Made by a program: the position numbers and the translations under genes
Shown here: one piece after another, positions 1-4,938 of the stretch
How the letters are laid out: every line of letters begins with the position of its first letter
Numbering within the stretch: the first letter of the stretch is position 1
The notes under the pieces: generated by a model
Databases searched by the model: none
Told to the model about the DNA's origin: nothing
What the model saw: the letters and a program-made list of their open reading frames with translations, nothing else
From: Rubrivivax sp.
GTDB lineage: Bacteria; Pseudomonadota; Gammaproteobacteria; Burkholderiales; Burkholderiaceae
Assembly (NCBI GenBank): GCA_004211235.1
Contig: SEEY01000350.1
Coordinates: forward strand, 1-7,421
Length of the DNA stretch: 7,421 bases
Reading direction: 5' to 3'

Positions 1-45
1 GCGCGCGGCAGGGTAGGCGGCGGAGTGCGGGAGGGAGCGGGTCAC
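1..45 (-). CDS. 5' end of a divergent gene, possibly hemB (partial)
   Basis: Only the first 15 codons lie in the window. Read on the minus strand from a GTG at 45-43 they give MTRSLPHSAAYPAAR, and the frame stays open to the edge. The start was chosen because GAGGA (complement of 53-57) lies 7 nt upstream, a well-placed Shine-Dalgarno. An in-frame ATG further upstream (about base 99) lacks such a site. The product cannot be identified from 15 residues. The pattern of a short polar leader followed by 'YPxxR' resembles the start of proteobacterial HemB (porphobilinogen synthase, which condenses two 5-aminolevulinates), where an arginine-rich stretch follows. A heme gene opposite hemJ would make sense, but this is a guess. 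It could be any protein, or a fortuitous open frame. Confidence 0.4.
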   Translation of the reverse strand, partial: MTRSLPHSAAYPAAR

Positions 46-115
46 GGTCAAATCCTCTAACGGCGGGGGCTGCGGCCCGGCGCGTGATGGACGACACATC
101 AGGCGTCATTTGTTC

Positions 116-144
116 GTGACGCTACCGCTCAAGCGCGCTAAACT
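116..144 (+). promoter_or_regulatory. Candidate sigma70 promoter for the small RNA
   Basis: GTGACG at 116-121 (4 of 6 matches to TTGACA) is separated by exactly 17 bases from TAAACT at 139-144 (4 of 6 matches to TATAAT). Transcription would begin near 150-152. It is moderate by consensus but correctly spaced, and it sits upstream of a structured element that ends in an intrinsic terminator. No other obvious plus-strand promoter occurs between the divergent gene and that terminator. Confidence 0.4.
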
Positions 145-150
145 CGTCCG

Positions 151-265
151 TGAATGATAGCCGCAAGGCCGTTGTTCCCTGCTTTTCCTCCCTGAGCAGG
201 AGCCTTGACGTGATGACAGCGAAAAGGCTTTCTCGGCCCCGGTTTCTACCGGGGCCTTTTTTATT
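151..265 (+). ncRNA. Candidate small RNA with anti-Shine-Dalgarno loop
   Basis: This intergenic block looks like a roughly 110-nt free-standing RNA. Hairpin 1 pairs CCTGC (178-182) with GCAGG (196-200) and closes a 13-nt loop holding TTTTCCTCCCTGA. Its UCCUCCC is complementary to Shine-Dalgarno sequences. Hairpin 2 follows directly: AGCCTT (201-206) pairs with AAGGCT (224-229) around a 17-nt loop. Hairpin 3 is the intrinsic terminator (235-262). A promoter with 17-bp spacing lies just upstream. C-rich anti-SD loops next to a Rho-independent terminator are known from proteobacterial trans-acting sRNAs, such as the CcsR/cuckoo RNAs, but this one has a single such loop and I do not assign it to a family. 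The 5' end is inferred. It could instead be the leader of hemJ, acting by attenuation, or the 3' end of a transcript from further upstream. No folding energies were calculated. Confidence 0.5.
235..262 (+). terminator. Rho-independent terminator
   Basis: GGCCCCGG (235-242) and CCGGGGCC (249-256) form a perfect 8-bp GC stem with a 6-nt loop (TTTCTA), followed by six T residues (257-262) and then ATT. It terminates plus-strand transcription. On the other strand the sequence after the stem is not T-rich, so it is directional. There is no plus-strand protein gene upstream in the window, which is why a small RNA is proposed as its transcript. Confidence 0.9.
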
Positions 266-308
266 CCCGACGCCGGTTTGCGGGGCTCGGCATGGTGCGT
301 GATTACCC

Positions 309-318
309 TGCCCATAAT
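309..318 (+). promoter_or_regulatory. Extended -10-like element before hemJ; possible leaderless start
   Basis: CATAAT at 313-318 matches the -10 consensus at 5 of 6 positions and is preceded by TGCC. No convincing -35 hexamer lies 16-18 bases upstream. The ATG at 326 is only 7 bases after the hexamer, about where transcription should begin, and no Shine-Dalgarno precedes it. If the element is used, the hemJ operon mRNA would be leaderless. The same arrangement occurs before lipB. Confidence 0.45.
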
Positions 319-325
319 CGGCGCC

Positions 326-754
326 ATGCTCTGGGTCAAAGCCTTTCACATCGTCTTCGTCGCCGCCTGGTTCGCGGGCCTGTTCTACCTGCCGCGCATC
401 TTCGTGAACCTGGCCATGGTCCAGCCCGACAGCCATGCGGAGCGCGAGCGCCTGCTGCTGATGGCGCACAAGCTGCACCGCTTCAGCAGCATCCTCATGG
501 GCGTGGCACTGCTGCTGGGCGTGTGGGTGCTGGCGGGCTGGGGCGCCAGTCGCTTTGCCGGCAGCTACTGGCTGCACGCCAAGATGCTGCTCGTGCTGGG
601 CGCCATCGGCCTGCACCACATGAACCGGCGTCTCCTGCGCAGCTTCGAGGAGCTGTCCAACCGCCGCAGCCACCGCTGGTTCCGCGTCTACAACGAGGGC
701 GCGGTGCTGCTGTTCGCGGCCATCGTCGTGCTGGTGACGGTCAAGCCGTTCTGA
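326..754 (+). CDS. hemJ: HemJ/CopD-family membrane protein (protoporphyrinogen IX oxidase)
   Basis: This 142-residue inner-membrane protein matches the HemJ (UPF0093, often annotated CopD-like) family, which oxidises protoporphyrinogen IX to protoporphyrin IX in heme synthesis. What can be seen: the N-terminal signature MLWVKAFHIVFVAAWFAGLF (residues 1-20) with His8, then YLPRIF with Arg24, four hydrophobic segments (about 4-30, 52-72, 82-98, 124-138), Lys86 in 'WLHAKMLLV', the His97-His98 pair, and the C-terminal 'RWFRVYNE' around 117-124. The conserved His, Arg and Lys positions are the family's heme-binding or catalytic candidates. The in-frame reading extends upstream to 278, but family members begin MLW-KAFH, so ATG 326 is preferred; it lacks a Shine-Dalgarno. 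It is the first gene of the plus-strand run, 15 nt before the VanZ gene. True CopD copper importers are larger, so HemJ is the better call, though its activity is inferred. Confidence 0.8.
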   Translation: MLWVKAFHIVFVAAWFAGLFYLPRIFVNLAMVQPDSHAERERLLLMAHKLHRFSSILMGVALLLGVWVLAGWGASRFAGSYWLHAKMLLVLGAIGLHHMNRRLLRSFEELSNRRSHRWFRVYNEGAVLLFAAIVVLVTVKPF

Positions 755-769
755 GGGGTCGCTGCGGGC

Positions 770-1870
770 ATGCGCCACCGGCAAAGTTCCGCCACCTGGT
801 TGCTGCTGGCCCACGTCGGGCTGGTCATGTACGCCAGCCTCTACCCCTTCTTCCCCTGGCGCTGGCCGCCCGGCATGGGCCTGCCGTGGCTGTTCGGCCT
901 GCCCTGGCCGCCGCACTTCTATGCCTACGACATGCAGGCCAACCTGCTCGGCTACGTGCCGCTCGGCCTGCTCGGCTTTGCGGCCGCGGTGCGTTCGGGC
1001 TGGGGCATGCGTGCGTCGTTGCTGTTCGGCTTCCTGCCCGGTCCGACCTTGTCGCTGGCGATGGAGACGCTGCAGTTCTTCCTGCCCGGCCGTGTGCCGT
1101 CCTTGTCCGACTGGGCATTGAACTCCGCCGGCAGCACGATGGGCGCGTTGCTCGGCGTGTTGCTCAATGCGATGGGCGGCCTGCGGCGCTGGGAGGACCT
1201 GCGTGACCACTGGTTCGGCGCCAGCAGCGCGCCGGCGCTGGCCCTGCTGGCGCTGTGGCCGGTGGCGCTGCTGTATCCGACGCCGCTTCCCTTCGGCCTC
1301 GGGCAATGGCTGCCCTGGTGGCGCGAGTCCCTGATGGATGCGCTGGAGGGCACGCCCTGGGCGCTGGGGTCGGGCGATACGGTCACCGTGGAGCATTCGC
1401 TGCCGCCGGGCCTGGAGGCGCTGGCAATCGCGCTCGGTCTGGTCGCCCCGGTTCTGCTGATGATCGTCGTCGCGCGGCCCGGGCCGCGCCGTCTGGTGCT
1501 GGCGTCCGGTGCGGTCGTGCTGGGCCTGCTCGGCACCACCACGGCGACCGCCATGGCCTTCGGGCCCGACCATGCCTGGGCCTGGCTCAGCGAAGCGACG
1601 AGGCCCGGCGTCAGCCTGGGCGTGGCGCTGTCGCTGCTGGCCTGCCTGCTGCCCTCGCGCGTGGCGGCGGCGATGGGCCTGTTCGGCCTGTGCGCGCTGA
1701 TCGGCCTTATCAGCGTCGCCCCCAGCGACCCCTACCTCGCGCTGAACCTGCAGGCCTGGGAGCAGGGCCGCTTCGTCAACCTTTACGGCCTGACCCGCTG
1801 GGTGGCCTGGACATGGCCCTTTGTCGCCCTTGTCTGGCTCGCCGCCCGCCTCGTCCAGAAACCTCGGTGA
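770..1870 (+). CDS. VanZ-domain polytopic membrane protein
   Basis: This 366-residue membrane protein has an N-terminal VanZ-like domain. The family pattern is visible: Asp54, Asn58, 'GYVPLG' at 61-66, 'SLAMETLQFFLPGR' at 95-108 with Glu99, Gln102 and Arg108, then Asp114, Asn118 and the glycines at 121 and 125 of the following helix. Hydrophobic segments lie at about 10-27, 57-74, 81-97, 117-134 and 152-172. A C-terminal part (about 210-362) adds roughly five further helices outside the classic VanZ unit. VanZ of enterococci gives low-level teicoplanin resistance by an unclear route; the role of these chromosomal proteobacterial relatives is unknown, so resistance should not be inferred. A weak AGGGG (754-758) overlaps the hemJ stop and lies 11 nt before the ATG. 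The 15-nt and 16-nt gaps to its neighbours point to cotranscription. Confidence 0.75.
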   Translation: MRHRQSSATWLLLAHVGLVMYASLYPFFPWRWPPGMGLPWLFGLPWPPHFYAYDMQANLLGYVPLGLLGFAAAVRSGWGMRASLLFGFLPGPTLSLAMETLQFFLPGRVPSLSDWALNSAGSTMGALLGVLLNAMGGLRRWEDLRDHWFGASSAPALALLALWPVALLYPTPLPFGLGQWLPWWRESLMDALEGTPWALGSGDTVTVEHSLPPGLEALAIALGLVAPVLLMIVVARPGPRRLVLASGAVVLGLLGTTTATAMAFGPDHAWAWLSEATRPGVSLGVALSLLACLLPSRVAAAMGLFGLCALIGLISVAPSDPYLALNLQAWEQGRFVNLYGLTRWVAWTWPFVALVWLAARLVQKPR

Positions 1871-1886
1871 GCGAGAATCGCACGCG

Positions 1887-2213
1887 ATGAGCTACTACCA
1901 ACGCCACGTCTTCGTCTGCCTGAACCAGCGCAACAACGGCGAGTCCAGTTGCGGCGACCACGACGCGCAAGGCGCCTTCGACCACTGCAAGTCGCGCGTG
2001 AAGCAGCTGGGCCTCGCCGGCAAGGGCGGCGTGCGCGTCAACAAGGCCGGTTGCCTGGACCGCTGTGCCGGCGGGCCGGTGGCCGTCGTCTACCCGGAAG
2101 CCGTCTGGTATTCCTGGGTCGACAAGAGCGACATCGACGAGATCGTCGAAAGCCATCTGCGCGACGGCAAGGTCGTCGAGCGGCTGGTGCTGCCGGACAA
2201 CGTCGGCCGATGA
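1887..2213 (+). CDS. Thioredoxin-like [2Fe-2S] ferredoxin
   Basis: This small 108-residue protein has the fold and cysteine pattern of thioredoxin-like [2Fe-2S] ferredoxins, the group typified by the Aquifex aeolicus protein and NuoE-like domains. Cluster ligands visible are Cys11 (in 'HVFVCLN'), Cys22 (in 'ESSCGD'), and Cys56 and Cys60 (in 'GCLDRC'). The typical 'GPVAVVYPEAVWYSWV' strand follows at 63-78, and the helix 'DIDEIVESHL' at 83-92. Cys34 is an extra cysteine not needed for the cluster. It is presumably a soluble cytoplasmic electron carrier; its partner is unknown. The frame is open upstream from 1821 inside the VanZ gene, but the family begins just before 'HVFVC', so the ATG at 1887 is used. 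Only a weak GAG-type ribosome site precedes it. Its stop overlaps the next start (ATGA, 2210-2213), implying translational coupling to the hydrolase. Confidence 0.9.
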   Translation: MSYYQRHVFVCLNQRNNGESSCGDHDAQGAFDHCKSRVKQLGLAGKGGVRVNKAGCLDRCAGGPVAVVYPEAVWYSWVDKSDIDEIVESHLRDGKVVERLVLPDNVGR

Positions 2214-2758
2214 ACGCGCAGACCGAGAAGCGTCTGGTCGCCGGCCCGGCCGGCCAGCTTGAGGTGGCCATCGACCTGCCCGCCGACGGCGCGGCGCCGC
2301 TCGGCACCGCGCTCATCTGCCACCCCAACCCGACACAGGGCGGCACGATGGACAACAAGGTCGTGCAGACGCTGGCGCGCGCCTTCATCCAGCTCGGCTG
2401 GCGTGCCGTGCGCTTCAACTTCCGCGGCATCGGCAAGTCCGAAGGCGCCTGGGACGAAGGCCGGGGCGAGGTGGACGACGCGCTGGCCGTGCTGGCGGCC
2501 GTCCGCGCGCCGGATGAGGCGCTGATCCTGTCCGTCGGCCCCGCCACGAGCCGTTTCGACACTGCTCCCGTGCCGGCCGACACCGTAGTCATCCACGGCG
2601 AGGTCGATGACGTCGTGCCCCTCTCCGCCGTGCTTGACTGGGCGCGGCCGCAGAGCCTTCCCGTCACGGTCGTGCCCGGCGTGGGCCACTTCTTCCACGG
2701 GCAGCTGCCGCTGCTCAAGTCCCTGGTGGTGCGTGCCTTCGATCCCCGCAAGATCTGA
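2210..2758 (+). CDS. Alpha/beta hydrolase, short form lacking the nucleophile elbow
   Basis: This 182-residue protein belongs to the small bacterial alpha/beta-hydrolase group often annotated as dienelactone-hydrolase-like. Conserved blocks are 'CHPNPTQGGTMDNKVVQ' (37-53), 'RFNFRGIGKSEGAWDEGRGE' (68-87), 'VIHGEVDDVVPL' (127-138, acid residue Asp133 or Asp134) and 'PGVGHFFHG' (156-164, catalytic His160). As I recall them, relatives are about 205-220 residues long and carry a GFSFGG-type G-x-S-x-G turn between the second and third blocks. Here 'ALIL' (104-107) runs straight into 'SVGPATSRF' (108-116), so the nucleophile serine and about 25-35 residues are absent. Both sides remain in frame and well conserved, so the change is an in-frame deletion or an assembly collapse, not decay. 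Hydrolytic activity is doubtful. The start overlaps the ferredoxin stop (ATGA), and a 22-nt gap separates it from dacC. Confidence 0.8.
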   Translation: MNAQTEKRLVAGPAGQLEVAIDLPADGAAPLGTALICHPNPTQGGTMDNKVVQTLARAFIQLGWRAVRFNFRGIGKSEGAWDEGRGEVDDALAVLAAVRAPDEALILSVGPATSRFDTAPVPADTVVIHGEVDDVVPLSAVLDWARPQSLPVTVVPGVGHFFHGQLPLLKSLVVRAFDPRKI

Positions 2759-2780
2759 GCGCCTCGCCCCACATGATTCG

Positions 2781-3926
2781 ATGAAAAGACTGCTGGCTTC
2801 CTTCCTTGCCGCGATGTCCCTGTTGGCCCAGGCCCAGGCGCCGCAATCCCCCGAGATCGCCGCGCGCAACTACGTGCTGATCGACCTGACGGCGCGCAAG
2901 ACCCTCGCCGAGCGCGAAGCCGACGCGCCGCAGGATCCGGCGTCGCTGACCAAGCTGATGACCGCCTACGTCGTCTTCAGCGCGCTACGCGACAAGAAAC
3001 TGACGTTGGAGCAGGCGCTGCCGGTGTCCAAGCGCGCCTGGGACGAGCGCAAGGGCGAGCCGTCGCTGATGTTCATCGACACAACGATGACGCCGAAGGT
3101 GGACGAACTGTTGCGCGGCCTGATCATCCAGAGCGGCAACGATGCCGCCATTGCCCTGGCGGAAGGGGCGGCGGGCACGGTCGAGAACTTCGTGCAGCTG
3201 ATGAACCGCCAGGCCCAGGCCTGGGGCCTGAAGAACACCGAATTCAAGAACGTGACCGGCATGAGCGAGCCGGGCCACCGCAGCAGCGCCCGGGACATCG
3301 CGACCGTCGCCACTCACATCATCACGGACTTCCCCGAGTACTACGCCTACTACTCGCAGCGCGACTACACCTTCAACAAGATCCGCCAGGACAACCGCAA
3401 CCTGCTGCTGCGCCGTGACCCGACGGTGGATGGCTTGAAGACCGGCTACACCGAGGCCGCCGGCTACTGCCTCGTGTCCAGCGCCAACCGCGACTTCCCG
3501 AACGGCAAGCGCCGCCTGCTGGCCGTCGTCATGGGCACCGCATCCAAGGAAGCGCGCGCCGGCGAGAGTCAGAAGCTGCTGAACTGGGGCTACACGGCCT
3601 TCGACGCGGTCAAGATCTTCGACGCTGGCAAGGCCATCAAGACCGTGCCGGTGTGGAAGGGCGAGGTCAAAGAGGCCAGGCTCGGCGCGGCCGACGCGAT
3701 CTTCGTGGCCGTGCCGCGCGGCGATGCCGGCAGGCTGCAGACGCAGGTCGAGCACACCGACCCGCTGGTCGCGCCGCTCAACAAGGGCCAGCGCGTCGGC
3801 ACGCTGCGCGTGACGACGACGGCCGGCGCGCCGGTGGCCGAGGTGCCGCTGATCGTGCAGGAAGCCGTGCCCGTCTCCAGCATCTTCGGCCGGGCCTTCG
3901 ATTCCATCCGCCTCTGGATCAAGTGA
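2781..3926 (+). CDS. dacC: D-alanyl-D-alanine carboxypeptidase (PBP5/6 type)
   Basis: This 381-residue penicillin-binding protein removes the terminal D-alanine from peptidoglycan pentapeptides in the periplasm. All three active-site motifs of the family are present: SLTK at 55-58 (nucleophile Ser55, Lys58), SGN at 118-120 and KTG at 220-222. The signal peptide is residues 1 to about 20 (basic MKR, a hydrophobic core, then AQAQA), cleaved near the PQ that follows. Residues from about 270 to 365 fit the beta-rich PBP5 C-terminal domain, and the tail 'SIFGRAFDSIRLWIK' is the expected amphipathic membrane-anchoring helix. Length is normal for DacA/DacC; the choice of symbol between the two is arbitrary. 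The frame is open upstream, but the signal peptide fixes ATG 2781. There is no clear Shine-Dalgarno; a three-codon mini-ORF (ATG 2773) ends on this start. It lies 22 nt after the hydrolase and 13 nt before ybeD. Confidence 0.95.
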   Translation: MKRLLASFLAAMSLLAQAQAPQSPEIAARNYVLIDLTARKTLAEREADAPQDPASLTKLMTAYVVFSALRDKKLTLEQALPVSKRAWDERKGEPSLMFIDTTMTPKVDELLRGLIIQSGNDAAIALAEGAAGTVENFVQLMNRQAQAWGLKNTEFKNVTGMSEPGHRSSARDIATVATHIITDFPEYYAYYSQRDYTFNKIRQDNRNLLLRRDPTVDGLKTGYTEAAGYCLVSSANRDFPNGKRRLLAVVMGTASKEARAGESQKLLNWGYTAFDAVKIFDAGKAIKTVPVWKGEVKEARLGAADAIFVAVPRGDAGRLQTQVEHTDPLVAPLNKGQRVGTLRVTTTAGAPVAEVPLIVQEAVPVSSIFGRAFDSIRLWIK

Positions 3927-3939
3927 GCAAGGACTCGCC

Positions 3940-4251
3940 ATGAATTTGCCGCCTGACGTGCCCGAGTTGCCCGAGCTCCCTGACGTGCCGCCCGAGCAGT
4001 CGCTGATCGAGTACCCATCGCAATTCCCGATCAAGGTCATGGGCGCGAAGGTCGACGGTTTCGTCGACGCCATCGCGCATGTCGCGCGCCAGTTCGACCC
4101 CGGCTTCGACGCGGCCACCATCGAGCAGCGCCCGAGCAAGGGCGGCAACTACCTGGGCCTCACCATCACCGTCACGGCCACCAGCCGCGAGCAGCTCGAC
4201 GAGCTGTACAGGACGCTGACGACCCATCCGATGGTCAAGGTGGTGCTCTGA
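3940..4251 (+). CDS. ybeD: DUF493 (YbeD-family) protein
   Basis: This 103-residue protein is a member of the DUF493/YbeD family, small ferredoxin-like-fold proteins with an ACT-like regulatory-domain shape and no settled biochemical role. Diagnostic segments are 'YPSQFPIKVMG' (about 25-35), 'FDAATIEQRPSKGGNYLGLT' (about 56-75) and the C-terminal 'LDELYRTLTTHPMVKVVL'. The first 20 residues form an acidic, proline-rich leader (repeated 'PELP', 'PDVP') outside the conserved domain. AAGGA (3929-3933) lies 6 nt before the ATG and fixes the start. In many proteobacteria this gene sits immediately before lipB. Here a minus-strand gene intervenes, and the ybeD stop TGA directly abuts the stop of that gene. 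The 13-nt gap from dacC makes it the probable last gene of the upstream operon. Confidence 0.92.
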   Translation: MNLPPDVPELPELPDVPPEQSLIEYPSQFPIKVMGAKVDGFVDAIAHVARQFDPGFDAATIEQRPSKGGNYLGLTITVTATSREQLDELYRTLTTHPMVKVVL

Positions 4252-4255
4252 TCAG
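4248..4255 (+). other. CTGATCAG octamer at ybeD/Sel1 convergent stops
   Basis: The plus-strand stop TGA (4249-4251) and the complement of the minus-strand stop TCA (4252-4254) touch, forming a perfect 8-base palindrome. The two genes converge with no intergenic base, leaving no room for a dedicated terminator. The same octamer marks the lipA/DUF1460 junction. Confidence 0.85.
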
Positions 4256-4881
4256 CTCGCTGCGTCGGCGGCGGCCAGCGCCTTGACCTTGGCCTGCGCG
4301 GCCACGTCGCCGTTTTTCGCGGCGACCTCGTACCAGTAGCGCGCCAGCCGCGCGTCGGCTTGCACGCCGAGACCCGTCTCGAACATCGACGCGACGAGGT
4401 ATTGCGCGCCAACGTCGCCGGCCTTGGCGGCGTCCAGATACCAGCGGTGGGCCAGCGCCATGTCCTGCGGCCGGCCGCGGCCGAGGTAGAAGCAGGTGGC
4501 GGCGGCGAGAGCGCCGTCGGCGTTGCCATGCTCTGCAGCGCGTTCGAACCAGTCGCAGGCCGCCTTCGCATCCGGCTTGCCACGGCGGCCCTGCTCGATC
4601 ATTTCACCCAGCGCGTTCTCGGCCAGCGCGAAGTTCTGCGCCGCGGCCCGCTGCAGCCACTGCCAGGCTTTCCCGTCCGTTGCGCCAGGCAATTCGCGAC
4701 GCAGATTCATCATCGCGAGGTTGAACTGCCCGAGCGCCTCGCCGCGCTGAGCCGCGGCGGTGAAGCCTTTCGCGGCGATCTTCAGCCGGCCCTCGTCGTA
4801 GGCGGCCAGCGCGTCGTCAAGCGGCGCGGCCCGGGCCAGCGAAGCGGTCAACAGCAGGGCGGTGATCAGCAGCATCTTCAT
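4252..4881 (-). CDS. Secreted Sel1-repeat (TPR-like) protein
   Basis: This 209-residue protein carries a signal peptide ([18 protein letters not shown], cleavage after about residue 18) followed by about five Sel1-like helical repeats: roughly 22-48, 49-85, 86-121, 122-157 and 158-193. Repeat hallmarks are visible, such as '[21 protein letters not shown]', '[21 protein letters not shown]', '[21 protein letters not shown]' and '[20 protein letters not shown]'. The terminal stretch is alanine-rich. Such proteins are alpha-solenoid scaffolds, probably periplasmic here; the binding partner cannot be read from sequence. No Shine-Dalgarno precedes either candidate start (Met1 at 4881 or Met3 at 4875); Met1 gives the better signal peptide. 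It lies opposite to and between ybeD and lipB, starting 57 nt from lipB divergently. Composition matches its neighbours, so there is no sign of recent transfer. Confidence 0.88.
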   Translation of the reverse strand: MKMLLITALLLTASLARAAPLDDALAAYDEGRLKIAAKGFTAAAQRGEALGQFNLAMMNLRRELPGATDGKAWQWLQRAAAQNFALAENALGEMIEQGRRGKPDAKAACDWFERAAEHGNADGALAAATCFYLGRGRPQDMALAHRWYLDAAKAGDVGAQYLVASMFETGLGVQADARLARYWYEVAAKNGDVAAQAKVKALAAADAAS

Positions 4882-4921
4882 CGGGTGGAGTCGGGTTGGC
4901 CAGGCAAGGGCTTACAGCGGC

Positions 4922-4931
4922 TGCCTATGAT
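4922..4931 (+). promoter_or_regulatory. Extended -10-like element before lipB; possible leaderless start
   Basis: TATGAT at 4926-4931 matches the -10 consensus at 5 of 6 positions and is preceded by TGCC, as at hemJ. The preferred lipB ATG (4939) begins 7 bases later, so transcription would start at or beside the start codon. No -35 hexamer is evident at 16-18 bases. The element overlaps two earlier in-frame ATGs (4927 and 4930), which would then lie outside the mRNA. Confidence 0.45.
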
Positions 4932-4938
4932 GCCGTGC

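Noticed and set aside
210..302. Small ORF starting GTG-ATG at 210, with AGGAG 7 nt upstream (30 codons).
   Set aside because: It reads straight through the intrinsic terminator stem and T tract, has an arginine/proline-rich composition expected of random GC-rich frame, and its Shine-Dalgarno is sequestered in hairpins 1 and 2. A fortuitous ORF is more likely.
122..1573. Long 483-codon open frame on the minus strand.
   Set aside because: It lies antisense to hemJ and the VanZ gene, is rich in Arg, Gln, Gly, Ala and His as expected for a shadow frame in GC-rich coding DNA, shows no domain, and crosses the terminator and sRNA region.
770..1870. Glycopeptide resistance gene on the strength of the VanZ domain.
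   Set aside because: There are no vanH/A/X-like or vanR/S-like genes nearby, and VanZ-domain proteins are widespread in bacteria that carry no such resistance.
2985..4148. Long minus-strand open frame opposite dacC and ybeD.
   Set aside because: The plus strand has an unmistakable D,D-carboxypeptidase with all active-site motifs; the minus frame has no recognisable family and a shadow composition.
4360..4926. In-frame upstream extension of lipB across the Sel1 gene.
   Set aside because: The extension is antisense to a clear Sel1-repeat protein, and LipB homologues begin at the MIV near 4939.
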